Source of the DNA: an uncultured Prevotellaceae bacterium
GTDB taxonomy: Bacteria > Bacteroidota > Bacteroidia > Bacteroidales > Bacteroidaceae
Length of the DNA: 64,000 bases
NCBI GenBank assembly: GCA_947169245.1
Contig: CAMVPA010000005.1
Location: 1-64,000 of the forward strand
Direction: 5' to 3'
In this document: positions 28,979 through 36,994 of the stretch, piece by piece
How positions within the stretch are numbered: the stretch's first letter is position 1
How the letters are laid out: each line of letters begins with the position of its first letter
Translations under genes and position numbers: made by a program
The notes under the pieces: model-generated
What the model was told of the DNA's origin: nothing
What the model saw: only the letters and a program-made list of their open reading frames with translations
Databases searched by the model: none

Positions 28979-30181
28979 ATGGCAAACAAGAAGAAAGTAG
29001 TAGTAGCATTCAGTGGTGGACTTGACACCAGCTACACCGTGATGAAGTTAGCCCAGGACGGCTGGGACGTGTATGCAGCCTGCGCCAATACCGGCGGTTT
29101 CAGTGCTGAACAGTTGAAGACCAACGAGGAGAACGCCTACAAGCTGGGCGCCGTACAGTACGTAACCCTCGACGTGACACACGAGTATTACGAGAAGTCG
29201 CTGAAGTACATGATCTTCGGCAACGTGCTGCGTAATAACTGCTACCCGATATCAGTCAGCAGTGAGCGCATCTTCCAGGCCATCGCCATCGCGCGCTACG
29301 CGAAAGAGATAGGTGCCGACGCCATTGCCCACGGCTCAACGGGTGCGGGCAACGACCAGATACGTTTCGACATGACGTTCCTCGTGATGGCTCCCGGTGT
29401 GGAGATTATCACGCTGACACGCGACAAGAAGCTGACACGTAAGGAGGAGGTCGACTTCCTCAACGAGCACGGTTTCTTTGCCGACTTCACGAAGCTGAAG
29501 TACTCGTACAACGTAGGCATCTGGGGCACCAGCATCTGTGGCGGCGAGCTGCTCGACCCGACACAGGGACTGCCCGAGGAGGCCTATCTGAAGCACGTCA
29601 CCGCCAAGGAGCCCGAGTCGCTGCTGAAGATTCAGTTCGAGAAAGGCGAGATCGTGGCTGTCAACGGCGAGCCGTTCGACGACCGCGTGAAGGCCATCCA
29701 GAAGATTGAGGAGATCGGTGCCTCGTATGCCATCGGCCGCGACGCCAACGTGGGCGACACCATCATCGGCATCAAGGGCCGCGTAGGCTTTGAGGCTGCT
29801 GCCCCGAAGCTCATCATCGAGGCCCACCGTCTGCTGGAGAAGTCGACACTGTCGAAGTGGCAGCAGTACTGGAAGGACCAGGTGGCCAACTGGTACGGCA
29901 TGTTCCTGCACGAGAGCCAGTATCTGGAGCCCGTGATGCCCGACATGGAGGCTATGCTCACGTCGAGCCAGCGCAATGTCACCGGCACCGCCATCCTGAA
30001 GCTCCGCCCCTACGGCTTCGAGACCGTGGGTATCGACAGCGACAACGACCTGACAAAGTCGAAGCTCGGCGAGTATGGCGAGACGCAGACGGGCTGGACT
30101 GCCGACGAGGCCAAGGGCTTCATCAAGGTAAGTTCTACGCCGTTGAGAGTGTATTACGGCATACATCCGAATGAGAGATAA
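28979..30181 (+). CDS. argG: argininosuccinate synthase
   Basis: 400 aa, normal for the family. It joins citrulline and aspartate with ATP to form argininosuccinate in the cytoplasm. The N-terminal ATP-binding P-loop VVVAFSGGLDTSYT lies at 7-20, and the family motif AHGSTGAGNDQIRFD is at about 117-131. It follows the acyltransferase after 70 bp of low-complexity sequence (GAGTTTAGAGTTAAGAGTTA) and a small GGC-TGC-GCC hairpin, probably in one operon with argR. Its TAA stop is immediately followed by the left terminus of the DUF559 element: the last base of the stop touches the CCCCC end. Confidence 0.97.
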   Translation: MANKKKVVVAFSGGLDTSYTVMKLAQDGWDVYAACANTGGFSAEQLKTNEENAYKLGAVQYVTLDVTHEYYEKSLKYMIFGNVLRNNCYPISVSSERIFQAIAIARYAKEIGADAIAHGSTGAGNDQIRFDMTFLVMAPGVEIITLTRDKKLTRKEEVDFLNEHGFFADFTKLKYSYNVGIWGTSICGGELLDPTQGLPEEAYLKHVTAKEPESLLKIQFEKGEIVAVNGEPFDDRVKAIQKIEEIGASYAIGRDANVGDTIIGIKGRVGFEAAAPKLIIEAHRLLEKSTLSKWQQYWKDQVANWYGMFLHESQYLEPVMPDMEAMLTSSQRNVTGTAILKLRPYGFETVGIDSDNDLTKSKLGEYGETQTGWTADEAKGFIKVSSTPLRVYYGIHPNER

Positions 30182-30668
30182 CCCCCTCCCAACCCTCCCC
30201 GAGGGGAGGGCTATGCGTACACCTAACCAATGGCGAGAAACGACGGATTTTACAATACAGCATCACCTGACAGGTATGTCCTTCTGAAGGAGTTTGCCCA
30301 AAAGAACAAGCAATTTGCTACTGAAGCAGAGTCGCTGCTGTGGGAACATATTCGTGCAAAACGACTATCTGTAAAATTCAACAGACAGCACATAATTGGT
30401 GATTATATTGTGGACTTCGTCTGTATAGAAAAGAAACTTGTCGTAGAAGTAGATGGAGGGTATCACTCTGAGTACGAACAGATAGAGAAAGATGAACTTA
30501 GAACTGAGCGTCTGAACGGAATGGGGTTCAACGTTATCAGGTTCACTAACGAAGAAATAACAGGAAACATTTTTGGAGTTATCAATAAAATCAAGAACAA
30601 GCTAAATGAACCATATAAATAATACCGGGATAGCTTCCCTCCCCTCGGGGAGGGTCAGGGTGGGGGTT
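30182..30668. mobile_element. palindrome-bounded element carrying a DUF559 nuclease gene
   Basis: The left end (30182-30211) begins CCCCCTCCCAACCCTCCCCG and contains the palindrome CCCTCCCC-GA-GGGGAGGG (30193-30210). The right end holds the same palindrome inverted (30637-30654, centre TC) followed by TCAGGGTGGGGGTTTT. The two ends are imperfect inverted repeats of about 30 bp and enclose one gene, 30230-30622. It sits exactly between the argG stop and the argC coding start. A shorter relative without the gene is inside argC. Exact limits are uncertain by a few bases because no target duplication is evident. Confidence 0.7.
30230..30622 (+). CDS. DUF559 (Vsr-like) endonuclease-domain protein
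   Basis: 130 aa. The protein has the DUF559 pattern: an early ATEAESLLWEHIRAKRLSVK segment (about 31-50), then FNRQHIIGDYIVDFVCIEKK (about 51-70), KLVVEVDGGYHSEYEQ (about 71-86) and a late RLNGMGFNVIRFTNEEI strand. The D (of DYIVDF) and E-x-D (of VVEVDG) positions match the catalytic acids of Vsr/PD-(D/E)XK-type nucleases, so DNA nicking or cleavage is likely. It is more AT-rich than the surrounding arg genes, indicating separate origin. It is flanked by inverted palindromes and overlaps the argC start by 17 bp. Whether it mobilises those palindromes is a hypothesis. Confidence 0.8.
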   Translation: MARNDGFYNTASPDRYVLLKEFAQKNKQFATEAESLLWEHIRAKRLSVKFNRQHIIGDYIVDFVCIEKKLVVEVDGGYHSEYEQIEKDELRTERLNGMGFNVIRFTNEEITGNIFGVINKIKNKLNEPYK

Positions 30669-31673
30669 TTAGGTGCTGCAGGCTATACGGGCGGAGAACT
30701 CATCCGCGTGCTGCTGAACCACCCCGAGGCAGAGATTGTCTTTGCCAACTCAGAGAGCAACGCGGGGAATCTGGTGTCGGACGTGCACGAGGGACTGGTC
30801 GGTGAAACCGAGCTACGCTTTACTGACCAGATGCCGTTCGAGCAGGTCGACGTGGTGTTCTTCTGCTTCGGCCATGGTAAGAGTGAGCAGTTCCTGAAGG
30901 AGCACACCATACCCGAACACGTGAAGATTATCGACCTAGCACAGGACTTTAGACTGACCCCCTCCAAACCTCCCCGAGGGGAGGCTTCCCCATCTTCTGT
31001 TCTCCCCCTCGGGGGAGTTAGAGGGGGGTGGGTATATGGACTGCCTGAGATCAACAAGGAGTCCATTATGAAGGCACAGCACGTGGCCAACCCCGGCTGC
31101 TTCGCCACGGCGATACAGCTCGGCCTGCTGCCCGCAGCCTACCTGAACCTGTTGAAGTACGATGTCAGTGTCAACGCCATCACAGGCTCAACGGGTGCCG
31201 GTCAGAAGCCCGGTGCGACGACGCACTTCTCGTGGCGTAACAACAACCTGAGCATTTACAAGCCCTTCACCCACCAGCACCTGGCCGAGATACGGCAGTC
31301 GCTGACACAGGTGCAGGGCCACCTGGATGTCGACATCGACTTCATCCCCTACCGTGGCGACTTCGCCCGTGGCATCTTCTGTACGGAAGTCATCCGCACG
31401 AAGGCACCTGCCGACGAGGTGATACAGGCCTACAAGGACTTCTATGCCGACGCTGCCTTCACGCACTACACCGACAAGCCCATCGACCTGAAGCAGGTGG
31501 TGAACACGAACAAGTGTCTTGTGCACATCGATGCTTTCGAGAACAAGCTGCTCGTCACCACCGCCATCGACAACCTGCTGAAGGGTGCCGTGGGTCAGGC
31601 TGTGCAGAACATGAACATCATGTTCGGCATCGATGAGACGGCAGGCCTGCGGCTGAAGGCCTCAGCGTTCTAA
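30606..31673 (+). CDS. argC: N-acyl-gamma-glutamyl-phosphate reductase
   Basis: 355 aa as read from the ATG at 30606. It reduces N-acyl-glutamyl phosphate to the semialdehyde with NADPH. VGVLGAAGYTGGELIRVL (about 19-36) is the NADP-binding start, and ANPGCFATAIQLGLLPA (about 161-177) holds the catalytic Cys. Two oddities stem from the palindromic element. First, about 18 N-terminal residues (SLPSGRVRVG) are encoded by the element's right end; an alternative GTG start is at 30660. Second, residues 118-142 (TPSKPPRGEAS to GGW) are encoded by a 75-bp in-frame copy between QDFRL and VYGLPEIN, sequences that are nearly adjacent in ordinary ArgC. The frame is intact, so the protein may still work. 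The start overlaps the DUF559 gene, suggesting translational coupling. Confidence 0.93.
   Translation: MNHINNTGIASLPSGRVRVGVLGAAGYTGGELIRVLLNHPEAEIVFANSESNAGNLVSDVHEGLVGETELRFTDQMPFEQVDVVFFCFGHGKSEQFLKEHTIPEHVKIIDLAQDFRLTPSKPPRGEASPSSVLPLGGVRGGWVYGLPEINKESIMKAQHVANPGCFATAIQLGLLPAAYLNLLKYDVSVNAITGSTGAGQKPGATTHFSWRNNNLSIYKPFTHQHLAEIRQSLTQVQGHLDVDIDFIPYRGDFARGIFCTEVIRTKAPADEVIQAYKDFYADAAFTHYTDKPIDLKQVVNTNKCLVHIDAFENKLLVTTAIDNLLKGAVGQAVQNMNIMFGIDETAGLRLKASAF
30958..31032. mobile_element. 75-bp gene-less palindromic element inside argC
   Basis: The left part CCCCCTCCAAACCTCCCCGA (30958-30977) continues to GGGGAGG; the right part has CTCCCCCTCGGGGGAG (31002-31017) and ends GAGGGGGGTGGG at 31032. 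The ends are inverted relative to each other and closely resemble those of the DUF559 element 290 bp upstream, with only about 17 bp between them. Its length is a multiple of three and no stop is created. It looks like a miniature non-autonomous derivative. Confidence 0.75.
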
Positions 31674-31698
31674 GATGCATAAAGGTATCACAACCATG

Positions 31699-31728
31699 GG
31701 GAGGCAGTTGTCGCTGTCTCCCTATTTT
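31699..31728. terminator. hairpin between convergent argC and the AraC-type gene
   Basis: GGGAGGCAG (31699-31707) pairs with CTGTCTCCC (31714-31722) with one G-U, loop TTGTCG, followed by TATTTTGT. It lies between two convergent genes and overlaps the stop of the minus-strand gene, so it may stop transcription from the arg side. Confidence 0.5.
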
Positions 31729-32852
31729 GTACGCTTCTCCGTAGGAGTGATGCCCTTGAACTTCTTGAAATTCCGATAGAAAGCACTGCTGGAGGTGAAT
31801 CCCGACCTTGTCATTACATCATTGATTGAAAGCTCGGGACGGGCTTCAAGCAACTTTGACGCATAGTCAATGCGCTGGCTGTTGATGAAATCAGAGAACG
31901 AGGTGCCCATCTCCACGTTGATGGCGTGATAGATGTAGTTACGGTTGGTATGAAGCCGTACCGCCAAGTCGCTGACCTTCAAGTTAGGATACAGGAAGAG
32001 TTTCTCGTCGTTCACCAACATTCTGATTCTCTCAAGCAATTTGCTATCGGCACTTGTCTCCAAAGATTCAGGTTTCTGAAAGACCTCTTCGTCAATGTCC
32101 CGTACTGAGAACTGCTGGTTCAGGCCCACGTGACCAATCAGTAGCAACAGTACTGAGAACAGCACTGCCGGAAAGGAGAGCGGATCAAGTTCGCCGACAA
32201 AGCGCTGACGCCCAATGATGTTAAAGACAAAAGCGACAAGCGACGTGACGGCGAAGAGAACCAGCAGCGTTTTTACACGGACAATCCTCTTTCCCTCAAT
32301 ATTCGAATAGTTTGACTCAACGACAGCGTTATAGGCTGTGATACGACTGAAGCCGAAGTACAGCACCAAGGGAATCTGGAGCGCAAACACAATCCTTACA
32401 ACGACATGGCAAAGGCCCTGCCACCAGGCAAGACCAGAAAGCGAGGCAAATTCGTTGCCATAGAGGTAACGCTGAACGAAAAAGGCTGTCTCCTGGTTAT
32501 CCATCAACAGATAGAGCAGTCCTACCGTCATGGCGCAAAGCAGTGACGGCGCCAGGCAGAGAGCCTGCCGCCAACGGTTGGGACGATACTCCGTCAGTTC
32601 TTCGATATAGAGATAATAAATAGGGAAAACGGCTGGATTACAGAAACAATAGAACGTATCCGTCAGGGGAACCACTGCGGTCAGACGGTTGAAGTATACG
32701 CAATGAGCCAGATAAAGCACCGTCGCCGTCACCATGAAAAGCAGCAAGCGCACCATCGCCAGATTCCGACTATCGTAGAGTCTCAGGGCAATCAGCACTG
32801 AGAGGACGCCGCATACTATCATTGGCAAAGAAGACATCATGACACCCATCAT
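31722..32852 (-). CDS. membrane-bound AraC-family transcriptional regulator
   Basis: 376 aa from the first ATG. The N-terminal two thirds contain about six hydrophobic segments (around 8-25, 33-52, 68-80, 100-118, 150-170, 195-215, 225-245), and the C-terminal 100 residues form an AraC-type double helix-turn-helix (LKVSDLAVRLHTNRNYIYHA ... INDVMTRSGFTSSSAFYRNF, ending KFKGITPTEKR). Such regulators usually sense an envelope signal. A full promoter match lies only 5 bp upstream of the first ATG (32858-32889), so the transcript would start at or inside the first codons; translation may be leaderless or begin at the ATGs 12-15 bases further in. It is divergent from the T9SS cargo gene at 33155, a possible target. 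Confidence 0.85.
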   Translation of the reverse strand: MMGVMMSSLPMIVCGVLSVLIALRLYDSRNLAMVRLLLFMVTATVLYLAHCVYFNRLTAVVPLTDTFYCFCNPAVFPIYYLYIEELTEYRPNRWRQALCLAPSLLCAMTVGLLYLLMDNQETAFFVQRYLYGNEFASLSGLAWWQGLCHVVVRIVFALQIPLVLYFGFSRITAYNAVVESNYSNIEGKRIVRVKTLLVLFAVTSLVAFVFNIIGRQRFVGELDPLSFPAVLFSVLLLLIGHVGLNQQFSVRDIDEEVFQKPESLETSADSKLLERIRMLVNDEKLFLYPNLKVSDLAVRLHTNRNYIYHAINVEMGTSFSDFINSQRIDYASKLLEARPELSINDVMTRSGFTSSSAFYRNFKKFKGITPTEKRTK

Positions 32853-32857
32853 GGCTA

Positions 32858-32889
32858 CAAAAGTAGTGCTTATTCCTCAATTACGCAAA
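32858..32889 (-). promoter_or_regulatory. promoter of the AraC-type regulator
   Basis: On the minus strand TTTG (32886-32889), 20 nt, TACTTTTG (32858-32865) is a full consensus match. The predicted transcript start (about 32851) coincides with the first ATG, which makes the start codon choice uncertain. The remainder of the intergenic region to 33098 shows no gene. Confidence 0.7.
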
Positions 32890-33098
32890 GAAAAAGGAGG
32901 AAAAAGGCTCATTTGAACAGAAAAAAGGCTAAAAGTGTATCTCGACACCCTTCGTTTCGCAAAAAAGCCGATGGAATCAGGCCTTTTTAGGCTCGTCTCT
33001 GCATATTTGGGAATCCCCCCGACCGAACGGGAGTAAGAAATTGCGAATTCGGGAAAAGATTCTGCGAAAAAGGGAGCCCTGCTCTGTACTTTTCCCAC

Positions 33099-33106
33099 TA
33101 ACTTTG
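33099..33106 (+). promoter_or_regulatory. -7 element of the T9SS cargo gene
   Basis: TAACTTTG matches the -7 consensus about 50 bp before the ATG at 33155. No TTTG is found at the proper distance upstream, so the promoter may be weak or activator dependent. Confidence 0.45.
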
Positions 33107-33154
33107 TAGTCAGTTATCGCGCAAAAGCAGATTCACAAACCAAACAATAGCATT

Positions 33155-36100
33155 ATGAAGAAAAAGTACCAACTGTTATTACTCTTGCTGCTAACCGCCT
33201 CTGTCTGTACATGGGCACAAGGCTCAACATGGCAGACTGCCATCGCAATCAACAACGGTGGCACTGGCAGCAGTACGCTGAACGACAAAGCAGGTGAAGC
33301 CTGGTTCAAAATTGAAGTGCCCGAGGAGGGCAAGGTCGTCATCACCGAGACATTAAGCGAGGACCTCGGCCTGTATAGCGTCGTCTTATGCTGGGTGGAC
33401 AACGCAGGCAGTGTCAAGGACCGCAACACCCTGGGGTATTATATAGGTAGCGGGAAAACGTTGGAAGTGACCAACGTTGGCAAAGGCACCTATTATATCC
33501 GAGCACAGCGATCGGGCGGCAAGGGCACAGTGACCATTGCCTACCAGTTCACGGCCAGTCCATACGCCAACGATGCCGAGCCTAATGACCAGGAAGGATC
33601 AGGAGCTGTGCTGAAAAGTGGCGAGACGGTTCAGGGCCGGTTGGGTTATGTCGACGCCAAAGACTACCTCGACAACGACGACTGGTATAAGATTGTGGTG
33701 ACGCAGGACGGACGTATCGACCTGACGTTCAACGCCGAGGAAGCATACGGTCTGGAGCTGTATAGCATGTCTATCTACAGATTCAAGGAGAGCGACGGTT
33801 CATATCCCCACCGTCAGACCAAAGGATACTATTTCAGTAATGGCACGCTCACCGTCACCGATGTTGGCGTAGGAACCTACTATGTCAAGCTGCAACGCAC
33901 CGGCGGGCACGGCGGCTACACACTGAAATACGACTTCACCGCCAACACCTATGACAACGACAGCGAGCCTAACGACGAGTTGGGACAGGGTAGCGAGATT
34001 GCCATCGGCCAGACCGTTCAGGGACATCTGGGCTACCTTGACGACCAAAACCACACTGACAATAACGACTGTTACAAGATCGTGGTGCCGAAGGACGGAC
34101 GCATTGACTTGACGTTCGATTGCGACCAGACCTACGAACTGGGCCTGTACACTATCTCCATTTACAGGTTCAAGGAGAGCGACGGCTCTTATCCCCACCG
34201 GCAGACCGAAGGCTACTATCTCAAGAAAGGCACGCTCACTGTCACCAATGCAGGCGTAGGAACATACTATATCAAACTGCAACGCACCGGCGGGCACGGC
34301 GGCTACACGCTGAACTACGCCTTCACCCCCTGTAGCCATGGCAACGACAGCGAGCCTAACGACGAGGCAGGACAGGGCGACGAGATCGCCGTCGGGCAGA
34401 GCATTCAAGGGCATTTGGGCTACCTCGATGCAAACGACTACACAGACAACCACGACTGGTACAAGATAGTGGTGCCACAAGACGGACGCCTGCAGATGGT
34501 CTTCGACTGCGACCAGACTTATGGTTTGGAACTATACAGTGTGTCCATCCATCGGTTCAAAGAGGAAAATGGCACATTCGACCATCGGTCGACAAAGGGC
34601 TATTATCTCAAGAACGACACGCTCACCATCAACGATGCTGGCGCCGGAACCTACTACATCCATCTGCAGCGCTCCGGCGGACATGGCGGCTACAAGCTGA
34701 GATACATATTTGCACCCAACCGCTACCAGAACGACACAGAGTCGAACGAAAAGCTTGAGGAGGTCAAGCAGACCATCGCTGCAAACAGCACCATAACAGG
34801 TCATCTGGGCTACGTTGACGACAAGGGCAAACTCGACGGCCACGACTGGTTCCGCCTTGATACGGAGAAGGCCAGTCTGCTTTCTGTCACCGTTGAGCCC
34901 GACCCCTCCTCAACGTTGGAGTTATATGCTGCCTACATCGTCAGCGTGAAGGGTGACAAAGTGACCACCCTAACCACCAAGGGCTACTACCTCCACGACG
35001 CCCTGACACTGTCGGTGGGCAATGTGGAGGATGGCGTTGACTACTATCTGCACTTACAGCATAGCGGCGGTCACGGCGGTTACACAGTCCGCTACGGCGC
35101 ACCCGAGCGCTTTGAGGGTTCTGAGATACGCATTGCCTACTTAGGCCGCAGCACCACACGCCTCGGCATACCCAGTCCCTACGAAGTCAAGGTGGAAAAC
35201 ATCGGCAGCGGCAACACAGGCAGCTTCTTCGTGGCCATTCCTGCAACGCCCGACATCGAGTTCCTCCGTGCAGAGATACCCACCGAGAACGGCGTGATGA
35301 AAGTTGACCGCGAAGACTTTGCCATCTACGACAGCGAGGAAGGCGACTGCGCCGTCTTCATGGTACCCAACCTGCCTCCTTTCGAGAGTTACTCTTTCAC
35401 GGTCTACATGCAGGGGCGCGTGGGCAGTACATCGCGCAGTGAACTTCCCATCTATGCCGTTCCCATTAATAAGAAGGGACAATCGCTGCTCGGAGCGCTG
35501 AAGAGTTCCACGAAGAAGGTACAGGACAACTTTGAATGGACTGCTGTGGGTGAGGATGGCATCACCGTGGCAACTGTCGATGCCTTCATTGACGCATTCA
35601 TCTTCGACGAGAAAGACCGTCAGCAGTTAGGTCAGGCCATCGGCGAAGTGGAACACGGTTACAGGTCCAGCTACCGTGCACCGGTGGCTCACCCCGTGAT
35701 ACACTACACCAAGAAGGTCGTTGACCAAGTGAACCCCGTCATGGCTATCCCCAACGCCCTTATGGCCTCTGGAAAGATTGCCAACAGCCTGGTCACCGCC
35801 CTGCGCCGCAAGATATGGCTTTGGATATACAAAGACCTGGGCTACGTACAGGACGAACCTCAGGTCATGGACGGCCGCACGGGTGTTGACGGCATCGTCC
35901 GTTCATGGGACCCCAACGAGATGATCGGTCCGAAGGGCGTCGGCGACGAGCACTATCTTGGCGAGACCCGCACCATGGACTACCGCATCCTCTTTGAGAA
36001 TAAGGCGGAAGCCACCGACAACGCCTACCGCATCCGCATCAGCGATGAGCTTGACGAGAACGTGTTCGACGTCTCGACCGTCCGCTTCGGAGAGAGCAGC

Positions 36101-36760
36101 CATGAGGGCACCGAATACAACTGGAGGATGAAGCGCGAGGGCAACAAACTGTCGTGGGACATCGAGGGCATTGAGCTGCCGCCAAATGTGAATGCACCAG
36201 AAGGCGAGGGCTATGTCAGCTTCTCGGTCGACTTGAAGCCTGGGCTGAAGAACGGCACACAGATTAAGAACAAGGCGGCCATCATCTTCGACTACAACGA
36301 GACGATTGAGACCAACGAGTTTGTCAACACCCTCGACCTCGAGGCTCCTGTCTCGCAAAACGGTAAGGCCAGCTACAAGGACGGCAAGGCTTCCGTATCA
36401 TGCTATGCCACCGACAGCGGTTCCGGTGTGAGCCACTACTTGTTCTACACCTCTCTTAATAACGGTGAAGACTACGAGTACCTGGGACAGAACGTGGAGC
36501 CCTACATCACCTTCGATGCGAAGCCAGGCACCATCTATACGATTAGTGTACTGGCCGTCGACAATGTAGGCAACGTTGAAGAGACGACACATGCCACACT
36601 GACCTTCGATCCGACTGCCGTCAACGACGTCCGCTTCGACGCCCGTCCGACGACAACGGCCGTTTTCACTGTTGACGGCCGGAAAGTGATTACAGGCGCT
36701 GACGGCAGGCTGCCAAGAGGCATCTACATCATCGGCAACAGAAAGGTTGTGGTGAAATAA
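33155..36760 (+). CDS. secreted repeat protein with T9SS-type tail
   Basis: 1201 aa. Signal peptide at 1-21 (cleavage near TWA-QG). A first PPC-like beta-sandwich (about 22-135) is followed by four tandem units of about 129 aa, each opening with NDxEPNDExGxG...GHLGYxD and ending with YYIKLQRTGGHGGYTL; the last two units are more diverged. Residues about 910-1060 hold the SWDPNEMIGPKGVG segment followed by a DUF11-like sandwich ending IIFDYNETIETNEFVNTLD, found in many Bacteroidota surface proteins. The tail VFTVDGRKV...RGIYIIGNRKVVVK is a T9SS sorting signal. It is therefore a surface-exported protein of unknown ligand. No protease or glycosidase motif is visible. Units two and three are very similar at DNA level, indicating recent duplication. 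Confidence 0.85.
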   Translation: MKKKYQLLLLLLLTASVCTWAQGSTWQTAIAINNGGTGSSTLNDKAGEAWFKIEVPEEGKVVITETLSEDLGLYSVVLCWVDNAGSVKDRNTLGYYIGSGKTLEVTNVGKGTYYIRAQRSGGKGTVTIAYQFTASPYANDAEPNDQEGSGAVLKSGETVQGRLGYVDAKDYLDNDDWYKIVVTQDGRIDLTFNAEEAYGLELYSMSIYRFKESDGSYPHRQTKGYYFSNGTLTVTDVGVGTYYVKLQRTGGHGGYTLKYDFTANTYDNDSEPNDELGQGSEIAIGQTVQGHLGYLDDQNHTDNNDCYKIVVPKDGRIDLTFDCDQTYELGLYTISIYRFKESDGSYPHRQTEGYYLKKGTLTVTNAGVGTYYIKLQRTGGHGGYTLNYAFTPCSHGNDSEPNDEAGQGDEIAVGQSIQGHLGYLDANDYTDNHDWYKIVVPQDGRLQMVFDCDQTYGLELYSVSIHRFKEENGTFDHRSTKGYYLKNDTLTINDAGAGTYYIHLQRSGGHGGYKLRYIFAPNRYQNDTESNEKLEEVKQTIAANSTITGHLGYVDDKGKLDGHDWFRLDTEKASLLSVTVEPDPSSTLELYAAYIVSVKGDKVTTLTTKGYYLHDALTLSVGNVEDGVDYYLHLQHSGGHGGYTVRYGAPERFEGSEIRIAYLGRSTTRLGIPSPYEVKVENIGSGNTGSFFVAIPATPDIEFLRAEIPTENGVMKVDREDFAIYDSEEGDCAVFMVPNLPPFESYSFTVYMQGRVGSTSRSELPIYAVPINKKGQSLLGALKSSTKKVQDNFEWTAVGEDGITVATVDAFIDAFIFDEKDRQQLGQAIGEVEHGYRSSYRAPVAHPVIHYTKKVVDQVNPVMAIPNALMASGKIANSLVTALRRKIWLWIYKDLGYVQDEPQVMDGRTGVDGIVRSWDPNEMIGPKGVGDEHYLGETRTMDYRILFENKAEATDNAYRIRISDELDENVFDVSTVRFGESSHEGTEYNWRMKREGNKLSWDIEGIELPPNVNAPEGEGYVSFSVDLKPGLKNGTQIKNKAAIIFDYNETIETNEFVNTLDLEAPVSQNGKASYKDGKASVSCYATDSGSGVSHYLFYTSLNNGEDYEYLGQNVEPYITFDAKPGTIYTISVLAVDNVGNVEETTHATLTFDPTAVNDVRFDARPTTTAVFTVDGRKVITGADGRLPRGIYIIGNRKVVVK

Positions 36761-36786
36761 CAGAAGAAGAAACTGCAAGGAATCGC

Positions 36787-36820
36787 GGGGGGACGTGCTT
36801 GACTGCACATCCCCCTTCTT
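36787..36820 (+). terminator. terminator after the repeat protein gene
   Basis: GGGGGA (36788-36793) pairs with TCCCCC (36810-36815), extended by GTGC/GCAC, followed by TTCTTC. It lies 27 bp after the stop codon. The following bases to 36936 hold no gene. Confidence 0.55.
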
Positions 36821-36936
36821 CAGTATACAGGGCGAAAACCTGCGGAAGACGACAGGTTGAAGGGAAAAGGAGGCTAGTTGAAGACGGTTTATGCAAAAAT
36901 GTGGGGGAAATGTTACGATTTGTCATTTTTTTGCCG

Positions 36937-36944
36937 TAATTTTG
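36937..36944 (+). promoter_or_regulatory. -7 element of argD
   Basis: TAATTTTG matches the -7 consensus; transcription would start near 36951. This is downstream of the in-frame ATG at 36878 and so rules out that longer start for argD. No good TTTG is seen at 19-21 nt upstream. Confidence 0.55.
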
Positions 36945-36994
36945 CACCCGATTATCTGAATAGAGAAGAAAAAGGCAAAAAAGCAGAGATAGAA

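Noticed and set aside
36878..36994. Longer N-terminus for argD
   Set aside because: The -7 element at 36937-36944 lies inside it, and the added residues do not resemble the family.
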